Source: Paenibacillus sp. FSL H7-0357 (GTDB lineage: Bacteria; Bacillota; Bacilli; Paenibacillales; Paenibacillaceae). Taken from it: a stretch of 64,000 nucleotides of DNA. Where the stretch lies: assembly GCF_000758525.1 (NCBI RefSeq), contig NZ_CP009241.1, forward strand, positions 3,286,001 to 3,350,000, in the 5' to 3' direction. Within the stretch, counting starts at the first letter, position 1. Each line of letters opens with the position of its first letter. The notes under the pieces were generated by a model, which was not told where the DNA came from, did no database searches, and worked only from the letters and a program-made list of their open reading frames with translations. The position numbers were made by a program, and so were the translations under genes. Positions 25,707-34,328 of this stretch are shown here, one piece after another.

Positions 25707-26951
25707 TTAGCGGGCCCGGACACCTCTGACAGTGGTCACGGATTTCGTGACCTCCTCCTTGGCGGGACGGTTGGTTTCTCTCGAAATGCTGAGCATGATT
25801 CCCATGCACAGCATGGAAACAAGCAGAGAGGAACCGCCATAGCTGATGAAAGGCAGGGTTACCCCCGTCAACGGAATCGTCTTCGTCACCCCGCCGATGT
25901 TGACAAAGGCCTGAATGGCAATCAGCCCCATGACTCCGATGCCGACGAGTGTGCCGAAGGGATCGGTGCACCTGAGTGCAATCAGAATGCCTCGCCAGAT
26001 AAAGTACAGATACAGCAGGAGAAAGATGGAGGTTCCAACAAACCCCAGTTCCTCCCCGATTATCGCAAATATAAAGTCAGTATACGGATATGGCAGGTAA
26101 TGAAGCTTCTGCACGCTTTGTCCAAATCCGGAGCCTGTAGTTCCGCCTTCTCCGAGGGCAATCAAAGACTGCATGATATTATAGCCGCTGTCTGAAGCAT
26201 CTTGAGCCGGATCCAGGAAGGCTGAAATCCGGTCTTTTCTGTAATCATTGGCGGCTATGTTCTCACTTGTAGGCGGGGACAAGGAATCAATTGCTGTCTT
26301 TGCCCCCATGACAAGTCCAACCCCCAGCACTAGCAAGGCGATTGAACCGAGAATATGCTTCATACTGGCCCCCCCGGCATAAATGACAAGCCCGCTGGTA
26401 GCCACCAGAATAAGACAGGAGCCCAGATCCGGCTGCATCATAATTAGACCGGCCACAATTCCCACAATGACCATCACCGGAATATAACCGGTGCGCAAAT
26501 CCCTTAGCCGCTCGCCTTTTTTGGAAATGAGTGCAGATAAATAAAGGATAATTGAGAGTTTGGCCAGCTCGGTAGGCTGGATGCCCAGCTTCCCGATGCT
26601 CAGCCAGCTTTTTGCACCGTTGATACGCTCCGTAAAAGCCACTACAAGCAGCAGAATCAAGGTAAGGATGAAGATGGGCACGTACCATTTTTTGAATTTG
26701 CTGTAATGGATATTCATGACCGTAAACATGACGATGGTTCCCAGTATGACAAAGACAACTTGTTTTTTTACAAAATACAACGAATCATTGCCGAATTTTT
26801 GACTGGCCAGAGTGAGACTGGAGCTGGCGCTGAAAACCATAACCAGTCCAAAGCCGACAAGGAGCAAAGTGAGAATAAGCAGTTGGAAGTCGGGTGTTCC
26901 TCTTTTGGGCAGGCTGACTTTTTTGGTTGTCTTTCCCTTTACGCTACTCAA
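25707..26951 (-). CDS. ftsW: FtsW/RodA/SpoVE-family peptidoglycan polymerase, probably FtsW
   Basis: Multi-pass SEDS glycosyltransferase that polymerises lipid II. The 414 residues include about ten TM segments. Family motifs are INGAKSWLSIG, PTELAKLSIILYLS, MQPDLGS, IGEELGFVG and the signature VNIGGVTKTIPLTGVTLPFI followed by SYGGSS. The basic N- and C-terminal tails favour FtsW over RodA; SpoVE is a possible alternative. The start is TTG, overlapping the preceding YugN stop codon (TTGA), so translation is likely coupled. It is oriented away from the ylaN neighbour seen in B. subtilis. Confidence 0.92.
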   Translation of the reverse strand: MSSVKGKTTKKVSLPKRGTPDFQLLILTLLLVGFGLVMVFSASSSLTLASQKFGNDSLYFVKKQVVFVILGTIVMFTVMNIHYSKFKKWYVPIFILTLILLLVVAFTERINGAKSWLSIGKLGIQPTELAKLSIILYLSALISKKGERLRDLRTGYIPVMVIVGIVAGLIMMQPDLGSCLILVATSGLVIYAGGASMKHILGSIALLVLGVGLVMGAKTAIDSLSPPTSENIAANDYRKDRISAFLDPAQDASDSGYNIMQSLIALGEGGTTGSGFGQSVQKLHYLPYPYTDFIFAIIGEELGFVGTSIFLLLYLYFIWRGILIALRCTDPFGTLVGIGVMGLIAIQAFVNIGGVTKTIPLTGVTLPFISYGGSSLLVSMLCMGIMLSISRETNRPAKEEVTKSVTTVRGVRAR

Positions 26952-27295
26952 GCTTCCAACAGCTCTTTCAGTTCAAGTATCCGCTTAGCGGCAGTGTCCA
27001 GTACAGGCTGCGGCACAGGGGATGTATACTCCAGGCCATGGGGAAAGGTTGCTTTGCCCAAGTAAACGGCTTCAATGGCAAGTATGGTATCCGGCTTCTC
27101 CAGCTTTCCTTCGACAGCGCGCGTATTGATCCGCAGGAAGTATTCTCCGCCGTTCTGCTGATCTTCGATCTTACAGTCGTAAGTGGCGCGATAGTATTCC
27201 CATTGCCAGCGGATGAACCCGGCCTTGGCCGCGCTTTCGTCCAGATAGAGAAGATCGCTTTTCAATCCTACGAGGCCCGTGTTCTCAAATATCAT
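26948..27295 (-). CDS. YugN-like family protein
   Basis: A 115-residue cytoplasmic protein with the YugN pattern: GLVGLKSDLLYLDESA, a WQWEYYRATYDCKI segment, GEYFLRINTRAVEG, and a C-terminal charged helix. Function is unknown in the family. ATG 27295 (MIFENTG) is favoured; ATG 27304 is only two bases from AAAGGGG, and a longer start has no ribosome site. Its stop overlaps the ftsW start, so the two are one operon in that order. Confidence 0.75.
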   Translation of the reverse strand: MIFENTGLVGLKSDLLYLDESAAKAGFIRWQWEYYRATYDCKIEDQQNGGEYFLRINTRAVEGKLEKPDTILAIEAVYLGKATFPHGLEYTSPVPQPVLDTAAKRILELKELLEA

Positions 27296-27534
27296 AGCGC
27301 ACATATCCCCTTTATGAAGTATAATGATTATTTCTGATCGCAATTATAGACGTCTACCTCATGATAGTATGTTTCCCAAGGTTGCGCAAGGGCAGGCGGG
27401 GCCTGGAGATACCCACTTTTTTGCGTTTCTGCTACAATAAAAGAAATATAGCTCTTTGCGGCCGGGATATGAAGATGCGGAGCGCTTGCTGTCTTGGCCG
27501 GAGCGGGTTATCGGGAGAAGGGAATGGAGCAAAT

Positions 27535-28704
27535 ATGGACAGGTTAGCAATCGAACAACTGCTTCCGGAAATGGTGAAATGGCGCCGCCATCTGCACCGT
27601 CATCCGGAATTGTCATACCAGGAGAAGGAGACGTCAGCTTATGTAGCGGCCAGATTGGCCGAATTCGGAATTGAGGTCAGAAGAAGCGGAGCCGGTTATG
27701 GACTGACAGGAATCCTTAAGGGAACGCGGCCAGGCAAAACAGTGGTCCTGCGCGCGGATATGGATGCCCTGAATATCACGGAGGAGAACAGCAGCGAGTA
27801 TGCCTCACAGAATACAGGGGTCATGCATGCCTGCGGCCACGACGGGCATACAGCCATGCTGCTCGCCGCTGCTTCGTATTACAGCACCCGCCGTGAAGAG
27901 ATCACAGGAGAACTGCGGTTTCTATTCCAGCCGGCGGAAGAAATTTGCCCCGGCGGAGCTCAGGGCATGATTGCCGAAGGTGTGCTGGAGGGGGCAGATG
28001 CTATATATGGCCTGCATCTGTGGACTCCGCTTCCACTGGGCACCATCGGTAGTGCCCCCGGACCGCTAATGGCTTCTGCCGATGAGTTTTTTATTGATAT
28101 TACCGGCAAAGGCGGACACGGCGGCATGCCCCATCGCACCATCGACAGCATTGTGGCCGGTGCAGCGCTTGTCACTGCACTGCAAAGCATTGTCAGCCGT
28201 TCCGTTGATCCGCTATGTCCCGCTGTTGTCAGCGTGGGAACGATCCAGGGAGGCTCTGCCCAGAATATCATCGCGGAACGCTGCCGGATAACCGGAACAG
28301 TACGCGCATTTGATGAGGAGACGCGTTACTTAATCCGGCGGAGAATCGAAGAGCTTACAGCCTCTATAGCCGCAGCATATGGTGCGGAATCCAAGATCGA
28401 CTACCTCATGGGTTACCCGCCGCTGGTCAATCATGAAGCGGAATTCAACCGTTTTTTCCGGGTGGCTCCTGAGGCACTGGGTGATTCCGCAGATGTTATC
28501 CTTATGGAGAAGCTTATGCCGGCGGAGGATTTCTCGTATTATGTCAAAGAGATTCCCGGCTGTTTCATCTTTGTGGGTGCAGGCAATCCGGATAAAGGGG
28601 CGGTTTATCCGCATCACCACAGCAAATTCGATTTTGACGAAGAGGCCATGCTGCATGGCGCCAAGCTGCTGGTGGCAATGGCTGATTCTTGTCTGAACGA
28701 ATAA
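27535..28704 (+). CDS. M20-family amidohydrolase (aminoacylase/hippurate hydrolase type)
   Basis: Zinc-dependent hydrolase of N-acyl amino acids or peptides, 389 residues. Sequence landmarks: RHLHRHPELSYQEKET near the start, RADMDAL, the metal-binding ACGHDGHTAMLLAA, FQPAEE, a dimerisation domain with GKGGHGGMPH, and the last metal ligand in the HHHSKFDFDEE region. GGAG lies 5 bp upstream of ATG 27535; an open frame extending to 27361 lacks initiation signals. Candidate substrates include N-acetyl-amino acids and N-acetyl-diaminopimelate; sequence alone does not decide. It is monocistronic. Confidence 0.9.
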   Translation: MDRLAIEQLLPEMVKWRRHLHRHPELSYQEKETSAYVAARLAEFGIEVRRSGAGYGLTGILKGTRPGKTVVLRADMDALNITEENSSEYASQNTGVMHACGHDGHTAMLLAAASYYSTRREEITGELRFLFQPAEEICPGGAQGMIAEGVLEGADAIYGLHLWTPLPLGTIGSAPGPLMASADEFFIDITGKGGHGGMPHRTIDSIVAGAALVTALQSIVSRSVDPLCPAVVSVGTIQGGSAQNIIAERCRITGTVRAFDEETRYLIRRRIEELTASIAAAYGAESKIDYLMGYPPLVNHEAEFNRFFRVAPEALGDSADVILMEKLMPAEDFSYYVKEIPGCFIFVGAGNPDKGAVYPHHHSKFDFDEEAMLHGAKLLVAMADSCLNE

Positions 28705-28782
28705 TCTTTTATCGTATAATTTGAAGACATTGAGGAAACCCTACTCCCGTATAACATAGCGACATGACAGGAGGAAGGCTTC

Positions 28783-29214
28783 TTGAAGACAGTCAAAGAG
28801 GTAATGACCACGCACACTGCGACGGTTACACTGCTGGATAATGTATATGAGGTTGCCGTCAAAATGAGAGACTATGACACCGGATTTGTTCCCGTAGTTG
28901 ATTCTAATGATGGAGAAACATTGATTGGCGTAATTACAGACCGGGATCTTGTGCTTAGAGGTTATGCGGACAAGCATTCCGGATCAACCTCCGTGGAAAC
29001 GGTGATGAGCAAAGAGGTCATCACTGTTTCCGAATCTGCATCTGTGGACGAGGCGGCTGAACTCATGGCTTCAGCACAAGTCCGCCGCCTGCCGGTGGTC
29101 CAGGGGAAGAAGCTGATCGGCATCGTATCGCTCGGCGATTTGGCGGTGAAGCGTATCTTCGCGGACGAAGCGGGAGAAGCGCTAAGCGAAATCTCGCAGC
29201 GGCAGCTGCATTGA
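28783..29214 (+). CDS. Two-CBS-domain protein
   Basis: A 143-residue protein consisting of a tandem CBS pair (about 7-64 and 74-127), a module that binds adenine nucleotides. The motifs are VVDSNDGETLIGVITDRDL and LPVVQGKKLIGIVSLGDL. No catalytic domain is attached. It starts with TTG behind AGGAGGAAGG. Related stand-alone CBS proteins of Bacillus (YhcV, YkuL) have no firm function. A terminator follows. Confidence 0.88.
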   Translation: MKTVKEVMTTHTATVTLLDNVYEVAVKMRDYDTGFVPVVDSNDGETLIGVITDRDLVLRGYADKHSGSTSVETVMSKEVITVSESASVDEAAELMASAQVRRLPVVQGKKLIGIVSLGDLAVKRIFADEAGEALSEISQRQLH

Positions 29215-29230
29215 TAAGAATACAAGGGAA

Positions 29231-29263
29231 GCTCATGTCCGCTGGCGCGGAGATGGGCTTTTT
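29231..29263 (+). terminator. Terminator after the CBS gene
   Basis: Twelve-base stem GCTCATGTCCGC / GCGGAGATGGGC with one mismatch, loop TGGC, then TTTTT. Confidence 0.75.
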
Positions 29264-29339
29264 CCGCTATCCTGCGGGGAGGATACGGGATACATAACCC
29301 AACTCAGGTTGAACATGACATAAGCACAGGAGGGATTCG

Positions 29340-31043
29340 ATGAATGGAACAGGGCCCTGCATCACCCGGAAAGATCGGACAATCCTGCTGGATTGCGCTC
29401 ATCCCGGGTTCGAGGCCGCAAGAATAGCACTGGCGGATTACGCGGAGCTGGTCAAAAGCCCAACCGCTTACCACACCTACCGGATTACACCATTGTCGCT
29501 CTGGAATGCCGCCGCTTCCGGTCATACAGCGGAGAACATTATTTCCAGCCTGAAAAAGCTCTCCCGCTGGGGGCTTCCTGCCGAACTGGAGCAGGAGATT
29601 GGTGAGCTGATGTCCCGGTACGGCAGCTTGGAACTGTATGCTCATATGGGGGATCCCCGCTATATTATTTTACGTGCCAATCAACCCGGACTGCTGGATG
29701 AATTGGAAGTGAACCAGTCCTTACAGGCTTTGGGTCTGCGGAGGCACCTCCCCCAGGAAAGCGTCTGTCCCGCTGAACAGCGCGGGATACTGAAGCAAGA
29801 GCTGACCAGGCTGGGCTATCCTGTGCTGGATTATGCCGGTTATCGTGAAGGGCAGACTTTAAGTCTGGCCTGGAGGGGAGCAGAGGGGCTGGAACTGGAA
29901 CCGGAAGCATCATTCGGGCTTCGGGATTATCAGAAGGAAGCTGTCCGTATGTTTCGGGGGATTGGGGGCACGGGAGGCAGCGGTGTTGTCGTTCTGCCCT
30001 GCGGTGCGGGCAAGACGGTTGTAGGTCTTGCTGTGTTGGAAGATCTGCAATGCGAGACGCTGATTCTGACTTCAAGCTCTACCTCCGTAGGACAATGGCG
30101 TGATGAACTGCTGCGGTGGACGAATCTGGATACAAATGCCGTAGGGGAGTATACCGGTGAGAAAAGAGAAGTACGTCCAATCACTGTGGCAACTTATCAA
30201 ATACTGACGTTTCGCCGGGCCAAAGACGGACCGTTTCTGCATATGAATCTGTTTAATGAACGGAACTGGGGACTGATCATTTATGACGAGGTCCATTTGC
30301 TTCCGGCTCCTGTATTCCGGGCTACGGCGGATATACAGGCGACCCGCCGTCTGGGGCTTACCGCCACGCTTGTCAGAGAAGATGGGCGGGAAGGGGATGT
30401 ATTCTCCCTCATCGGTCCGAAATGTTATGATCTGCCCTGGAAGTCTCTGGAGAAAGAGGGCTGGATCGCCGCTGTGGATTGCATAGAGATGTTGATACCC
30501 ATGAACTCCGGTTTAAGGAGCAAATATATCTATGCTGGCGGAAAAGAGCAGTTTCGGCTTGCTGCCGGGAATCCGGCCAAGGCAGCAGCTGCCGCCAAGA
30601 TCATTAAGTCCCATACCGGTGCTGCTGTACTGGTCATCGGCCAATACCTGGATCAGCTGGAGCAGCTGGCCGAAAGCCTGCAGGCACCCTTGATCACTGG
30701 GAAAACGCCACAGCGGGAAAGAAGCCAATTGTATGCTGCCTTCAATGAAGGGCAGCTGCGGGTGCTGGTGGTCTCCAAGGTGGCCAATTTTGCCGTGAAT
30801 CTTCCGGATGCCTCGGTGGCGATCGAGGTTTCGGGAGCCTTTGGTTCACGGCAGGAGGAAGCCCAGCGGTTGGGCCGGATTCTGCGCCCGAAGCCGGGTG
30901 AGAATAAAGCGTATTTCTATACACTTGTCTCGGAAGACAGCAGAGAACAGGATTTTGCTCTGCGGCGGCGGCTGTTTCTGACTGAGCAAGGCTACGATTA
31001 CGCCGTCAGAGGCGTGGACACGCAAGAGGAGGCGGTTTTATGA
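29340..31043 (+). CDS. XPB-type superfamily 2 DNA helicase
   Basis: ATP-dependent 3'-5' helicase related to eukaryal and archaeal XPB. The 567 residues contain an N-terminal damage-recognition-like region (about 1-180), then helicase motifs: Walker A with Lys225 in LPCGAGKTVV, DEVH at 316-319 (IYDEVHLLPAP), GLTATLVREDG, and motif VI QRLGRILRPKPGE. The LTATLVREDGRE stretch is the RED-like motif of XPB proteins. AGGAGGGATTCG precedes the ATG. It overlaps the next gene by 4 bp (ATGA), indicating a complex or functional pair. A role in repair is likely but unproven in Firmicutes. Confidence 0.9.
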   Translation: MNGTGPCITRKDRTILLDCAHPGFEAARIALADYAELVKSPTAYHTYRITPLSLWNAAASGHTAENIISSLKKLSRWGLPAELEQEIGELMSRYGSLELYAHMGDPRYIILRANQPGLLDELEVNQSLQALGLRRHLPQESVCPAEQRGILKQELTRLGYPVLDYAGYREGQTLSLAWRGAEGLELEPEASFGLRDYQKEAVRMFRGIGGTGGSGVVVLPCGAGKTVVGLAVLEDLQCETLILTSSSTSVGQWRDELLRWTNLDTNAVGEYTGEKREVRPITVATYQILTFRRAKDGPFLHMNLFNERNWGLIIYDEVHLLPAPVFRATADIQATRRLGLTATLVREDGREGDVFSLIGPKCYDLPWKSLEKEGWIAAVDCIEMLIPMNSGLRSKYIYAGGKEQFRLAAGNPAKAAAAAKIIKSHTGAAVLVIGQYLDQLEQLAESLQAPLITGKTPQRERSQLYAAFNEGQLRVLVVSKVANFAVNLPDASVAIEVSGAFGSRQEEAQRLGRILRPKPGENKAYFYTLVSEDSREQDFALRRRLFLTEQGYDYAVRGVDTQEEAVL

Positions 31044-33028
31044 ACGGGTTATCGCCCGAAGCGCAGGAAGTGCTGAAAATGATATGCGCGGTCCATGCGG
31101 CCCAGCCCTTTGCGGTGGAGAAGGCAGACAGCTTGCGTCCTGCCACCCTGTGCCGCGCCGAGCAGCAGCTTGCACTGAAGGAGCTTCGTCAGGCTGGAAT
31201 GCTGGAGCTGCGGCAGAAAATATGGGGGGAGAAGCTGTATCAGATTCCCGTGCGGCAGCTCGCAGCTATCCACCAGCATTTCTTCTCCATGAGCCCGCTG
31301 CCAGTGGCTGGCGACAAGGTAACACTCAAGCTTGCCGCAGGCAGCGGATTGCCGGGTGAGCTGTTTCGTGCATTGGTGTTCACAGCGCGTGAAGGATTGC
31401 CTCTGACTGCCAAAGGTGTGATCCACAAGAAGAATATCAGCCGTCTGGCAGCACTGCTCTCTTTGCGCGAAGAGCATTTACGGGGTTTGATTCCCGGAGA
31501 TGCTTATGCTGAGCCCCAGCCTCTGACAGCCATGGTTATGGTTGATCTTATGCTCATGCTTGGACTGATTAGCCGGCAGAGTGAGGCTTATATGCTGGAG
31601 ATGGAAAGGCTGGATCAGTGGTTTGCGCTCAATGAGCCGCAGATGAACGATATTTTGTATAACCTGATCTTAAACCGCTACGGCTTGCAGGAGCCTGTCA
31701 GGCAGCATTTTCGATACTGTATTTCCGCTGGAGAGTTCGCGCCTGGTCAATGGTTCTCCCTGCCGGATATTCTGGACAGGTTGCATAAGTTAAAGCTTGC
31801 GGCAGATTATCCTGAAACAGGAGTGGAGGCCTCCTGTCTGGCATGGTTTAGCTGTCTGGCCGGGTTTGGCTGGTGCGAGCTGGGGTATAGTGATTACGGG
31901 GACTGGTGCTTCCGCTGGACGGACTCCAAGCCTACGCCCGATCCAGGCGGGGAAGCAGGAGACGGCTGCGTGAATCTGTTCACTGTGGATAGGCCAGCTC
32001 CCGGCTCCGGGACAGTGGAAGACCTGAATGCTCCAGTGCCCGTGGAGAAGCAGATATTACAAGATTCCTCCCTTCAGTCGTTTATTGTTCAGCCGGATTT
32101 CGAGGTGCTGGTGCCGCCGGAAGTGCCATACACTATCCGCTGGACGCTTGGCGGTTGCGCGGAGCTGCTGCATAGCGATGATCTGTGGAGCTTCAGGCTG
32201 ACCCGGGAAAGGCTGGAGCATGCCGCTGAACAGGGACTGTCGCCAGAGACGGCGATTTCCTGGCTGGCTGCCCATGCACAAGGGGGATTGCCGGAACAGG
32301 TGGACCTATCTTTAAGACAGTGGGCAAAGGGGATTGGCCGAACGGTATTCTCCGAGGTGATTCTGCTATCCTGCAGCAGTGAGGCAGATGGAGCGGATAT
32401 TGCCGCCCATCCCCGGCTTGGCAGCAGCCTCACCCGTGTAGGCCCGCTTCATTTTATCGTGCAGGGTGATCAGGTGGAGCAGGTGCGCAAGGAGCTTGCG
32501 GCAGCCGGAATGGCCCCGCCGCGGATCATCGGCGGCAGGGAAGGCAGCGCGAAGCAAAAACTATTTGATCTAGGCGATCCCGGCCTGCCATTAGCTGACT
32601 TCGTTCTCCCGGCCCCGGACCCCAAGCGGGGAATCCTTGGCGGGGAAGCTGTTTATCAGCCCTTACCGCTGTCCTCAGCTGAAGTGGAAGAGAGCAATTG
32701 GACCGGTGAAGAAAAGGTTCCGCAAATGTGGATCAAGGAATGGCGGAAGTATCACGGCTCCACGGCCCAAAAGGTGATGGAGCAGGCGCTGAAGTGGGGG
32801 ATTAAAGTCCGGCTTTCCATAAGAGATGAGGTTTGCGACTTTATTCCCGGGCGGATCAGCGGACATCCATGGAGAGTCTCCGGATGCCTGCTGGATTCCG
32901 ATTCACAGATTCGTGATGCGGAAATGGAACTGGACCCGGGAGATTGGGATGAAATGAAGCTGCTGATTCCTGCGGAGCTGAGAAATTCTTCTTCTGCTGG
33001 AGCAAGTGGTTATGTTATGATAAGGTAG
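31040..33028 (+). CDS. Large helicase-associated protein coupled to XPB
   Basis: A 662-residue cytoplasmic protein translationally coupled to the XPB helicase gene. The N-terminal half is helical with winged-helix-like stretches. The region about 340-510 (SFIVQPDFEVLVPPEVPYTI, LHSDDLWSFRLTRE) matches the helicase-associated domain family related to the XPB/Ssl2 N-terminus. The C-terminus includes WIKEWRKYHGSTAQKVMEQA and a short beta domain resembling a WYL/SH3-like module. No nuclease signature was recognised, so it is not obviously equivalent to archaeal Bax1. The function is probably DNA binding or helicase regulation. Confidence 0.7.
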   Translation: MNGLSPEAQEVLKMICAVHAAQPFAVEKADSLRPATLCRAEQQLALKELRQAGMLELRQKIWGEKLYQIPVRQLAAIHQHFFSMSPLPVAGDKVTLKLAAGSGLPGELFRALVFTAREGLPLTAKGVIHKKNISRLAALLSLREEHLRGLIPGDAYAEPQPLTAMVMVDLMLMLGLISRQSEAYMLEMERLDQWFALNEPQMNDILYNLILNRYGLQEPVRQHFRYCISAGEFAPGQWFSLPDILDRLHKLKLAADYPETGVEASCLAWFSCLAGFGWCELGYSDYGDWCFRWTDSKPTPDPGGEAGDGCVNLFTVDRPAPGSGTVEDLNAPVPVEKQILQDSSLQSFIVQPDFEVLVPPEVPYTIRWTLGGCAELLHSDDLWSFRLTRERLEHAAEQGLSPETAISWLAAHAQGGLPEQVDLSLRQWAKGIGRTVFSEVILLSCSSEADGADIAAHPRLGSSLTRVGPLHFIVQGDQVEQVRKELAAAGMAPPRIIGGREGSAKQKLFDLGDPGLPLADFVLPAPDPKRGILGGEAVYQPLPLSSAEVEESNWTGEEKVPQMWIKEWRKYHGSTAQKVMEQALKWGIKVRLSIRDEVCDFIPGRISGHPWRVSGCLLDSDSQIRDAEMELDPGDWDEMKLLIPAELRNSSSAGASGYVMIR

Positions 33029-33074
33029 TCTACTGTGTACGGTAGAACATTAACGTAGAAAAGAGTTGAAGTTC

Positions 33075-33515
33075 ATGAGCGTAGCGGAGTTGAATACGGT
33101 CGATATGGCCGAAGTGCTGACATACGCCTATGAATTAGGCGACATGATTAACCAATCGGCCGAAGTGTCGGATTACTTATACTGGAAAGGCCGGGTAGAT
33201 TGCAACCCGGAAATCCAGGCCATGGTCAAACAGCTGCAGAACAAGAAGGAGCTGTTCGAAGAGACACAGCGGTTCGGACATTTTCACCCGAACTATCATT
33301 CGGCCAAGGATGAGGTATCGCGGGTGGAGCAGGAACTTGAACAATTCGAGGAAGTTGCCCGCTTCAAGCTGGCCGAGAAGACGCTGGACGATATTCTTCA
33401 TTCCATGTCGGAAGCGATTGCGTTCTCTGTATCGGAGAGCATCAAGGTTCCAAGCAATGACCCGAATCCTAAGGGCGGCGGATGCGGCAGCGGAGGCAAA
33501 TGCTCCTGCGGATAA
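33075..33515 (+). CDS. ricF: RicF/YlbF-family regulator
   Basis: Component of the RicA-RicF-RicT (YmcA-YlbF-YaaT) complex which, in B. subtilis, stimulates RNase Y-dependent mRNA maturation and affects Spo0A phosphorylation, competence and biofilm. The 146 residues form mostly helices, as in the family (DMAEVLTYAYELGDMI, CNPEIQAMVKQL). The C-terminus carries Cys137, Cys143 and Cys145 in GGGCGSGGKCSCG, consistent with the iron-sulfur cluster ligands of the Ric complex. ATG 33075 is preferred over TTG 33066. It is directly upstream of ylbG, as in B. subtilis; ricA and ricT are not in the window. Confidence 0.9.
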   Translation: MSVAELNTVDMAEVLTYAYELGDMINQSAEVSDYLYWKGRVDCNPEIQAMVKQLQNKKELFEETQRFGHFHPNYHSAKDEVSRVEQELEQFEEVARFKLAEKTLDDILHSMSEAIAFSVSESIKVPSNDPNPKGGGCGSGGKCSCG

Positions 33516-33554
33516 GCGCCTCTGAGAGGGAGAGAAAGAAAGGCGGATGAGCTA

Positions 33555-33818
33555 ATGTTTGCGGAACGGACAGGATATATCGTATGGGTTAGCGACGTTA
33601 AGGCGGCGCGTAATCTGGAAAAATATGGAACACTGCATTATGTATCGCGGAAGATGCATTATGCGGTCATGTATGTGAATGCGGAACGCGCCGAGGAAGT
33701 TATGAAGAATGTCCGCAGACTTTCCTACGTGCGCAAGATTGAAAGATCTTACCGCAATGAGTTGAAGACGGAATACACCAGTAACGGACCGGACAAGTCC
33801 CGTTATTACGGATTGTAA
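33555..33818 (+). CDS. ylbG: YlbG family protein (DUF2129)
   Basis: An 87-residue conserved Firmicute protein of unknown function. It begins MFAERTGYIVWVSDVKAARN and contains HYAVMYVNAERAEEVM, the YlbG signature. Adjacency to the ricF gene, 39 bp upstream, is widely conserved and suggests cotranscription and a related role. Two terminators follow. Confidence 0.92.
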   Translation: MFAERTGYIVWVSDVKAARNLEKYGTLHYVSRKMHYAVMYVNAERAEEVMKNVRRLSYVRKIERSYRNELKTEYTSNGPDKSRYYGL

Positions 33819-33846
33819 TTCCTGAAGCTGAAACTCTAGAAGGATG

Positions 33847-33873
33847 ACAGGCGCCGTTGGCGCCTGTTTTTTT
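33847..33873 (+). terminator. Terminator after ylbG
   Basis: Nine-base perfect stem ACAGGCGCC / GGCGCCTGT with loop GTT and a run of eight T. Confidence 0.9.
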
Positions 33874-33898
33874 ATGCGCCTGTTTTGGCTTTCCTCTT

Positions 33899-33933
33899 AA
33901 ACCTTTGCCTGCATTGCAGGCAGAGGTTTTTTT
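33899..33933 (+). terminator. Second terminator-like hairpin after ylbG
   Basis: AAACCTTTGCCTGC pairs with GCAGGCAGAGGTTT (one G-U pair) around a tiny ATT loop, followed by seven T. It backs up the preceding terminator 26 bp upstream. Confidence 0.8.
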
Positions 33934-33941
33934 GTTGGCGG

Positions 33942-34198
33942 GCTATATCAGTTGAACTAAAGAACTAGCTAGAGGCTAAAGCAGCGGAGGGGAATTTTGG
34001 AACTGTAGGAGCGATAGCGACCGCCTGAAAGCTTTCCGAAGGAAAGCTCGCTTCGAAAGCATAAGCAGTCTACGGATTTCAACCGCAAATAGCGGTATAA
34101 ATCAAGAAATCTGTAGACAACAGCGGCCGGAAGTCCAAACATTCACCGCAGTTGCGTTCTATGCCGGCCCGGTAAATCTAAAGTTCAACTTATATAGC
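33942..34198. repeat. 257-bp element bounded by terminal inverted repeats (MITE/REP-like)
   Basis: GCTATATCAGTTGAACTA at the left end and the reverse complement of 34181-34198 agree at 16 of 18 positions. Inside are nested hairpins: AGCTTTCC/GGAAAGCT (34030-34048), ACCGC/GCGGT (34082-34096) and a 12-bp stem (34068-34079 with 34107-34118, one mismatch). It encodes no protein. No clear target-site duplication is visible. The architecture suggests a non-autonomous mobile element or a large REP-type repeat. From 34199 to 34328 I see nothing further beyond a ribosome site for the next gene. Confidence 0.7.
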
Positions 34199-34328
34199 TT
34201 GAAGACTTTAGCGGTCATATTAAAAGGGAAATGGAGCGTATAGGACGGTCACTTTATCGCTGCTTAATATTTCCTGTTTATACTCGGAAGAGAGTGACAA
34301 AATTCACGTAGAAAAGCATATAGGTGAT

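Noticed and set aside
29340..33028. Phage or defence island
   Set aside because: The helicase pair is flanked by housekeeping genes with uniform base use, and there is no nuclease, integrase or toxin.
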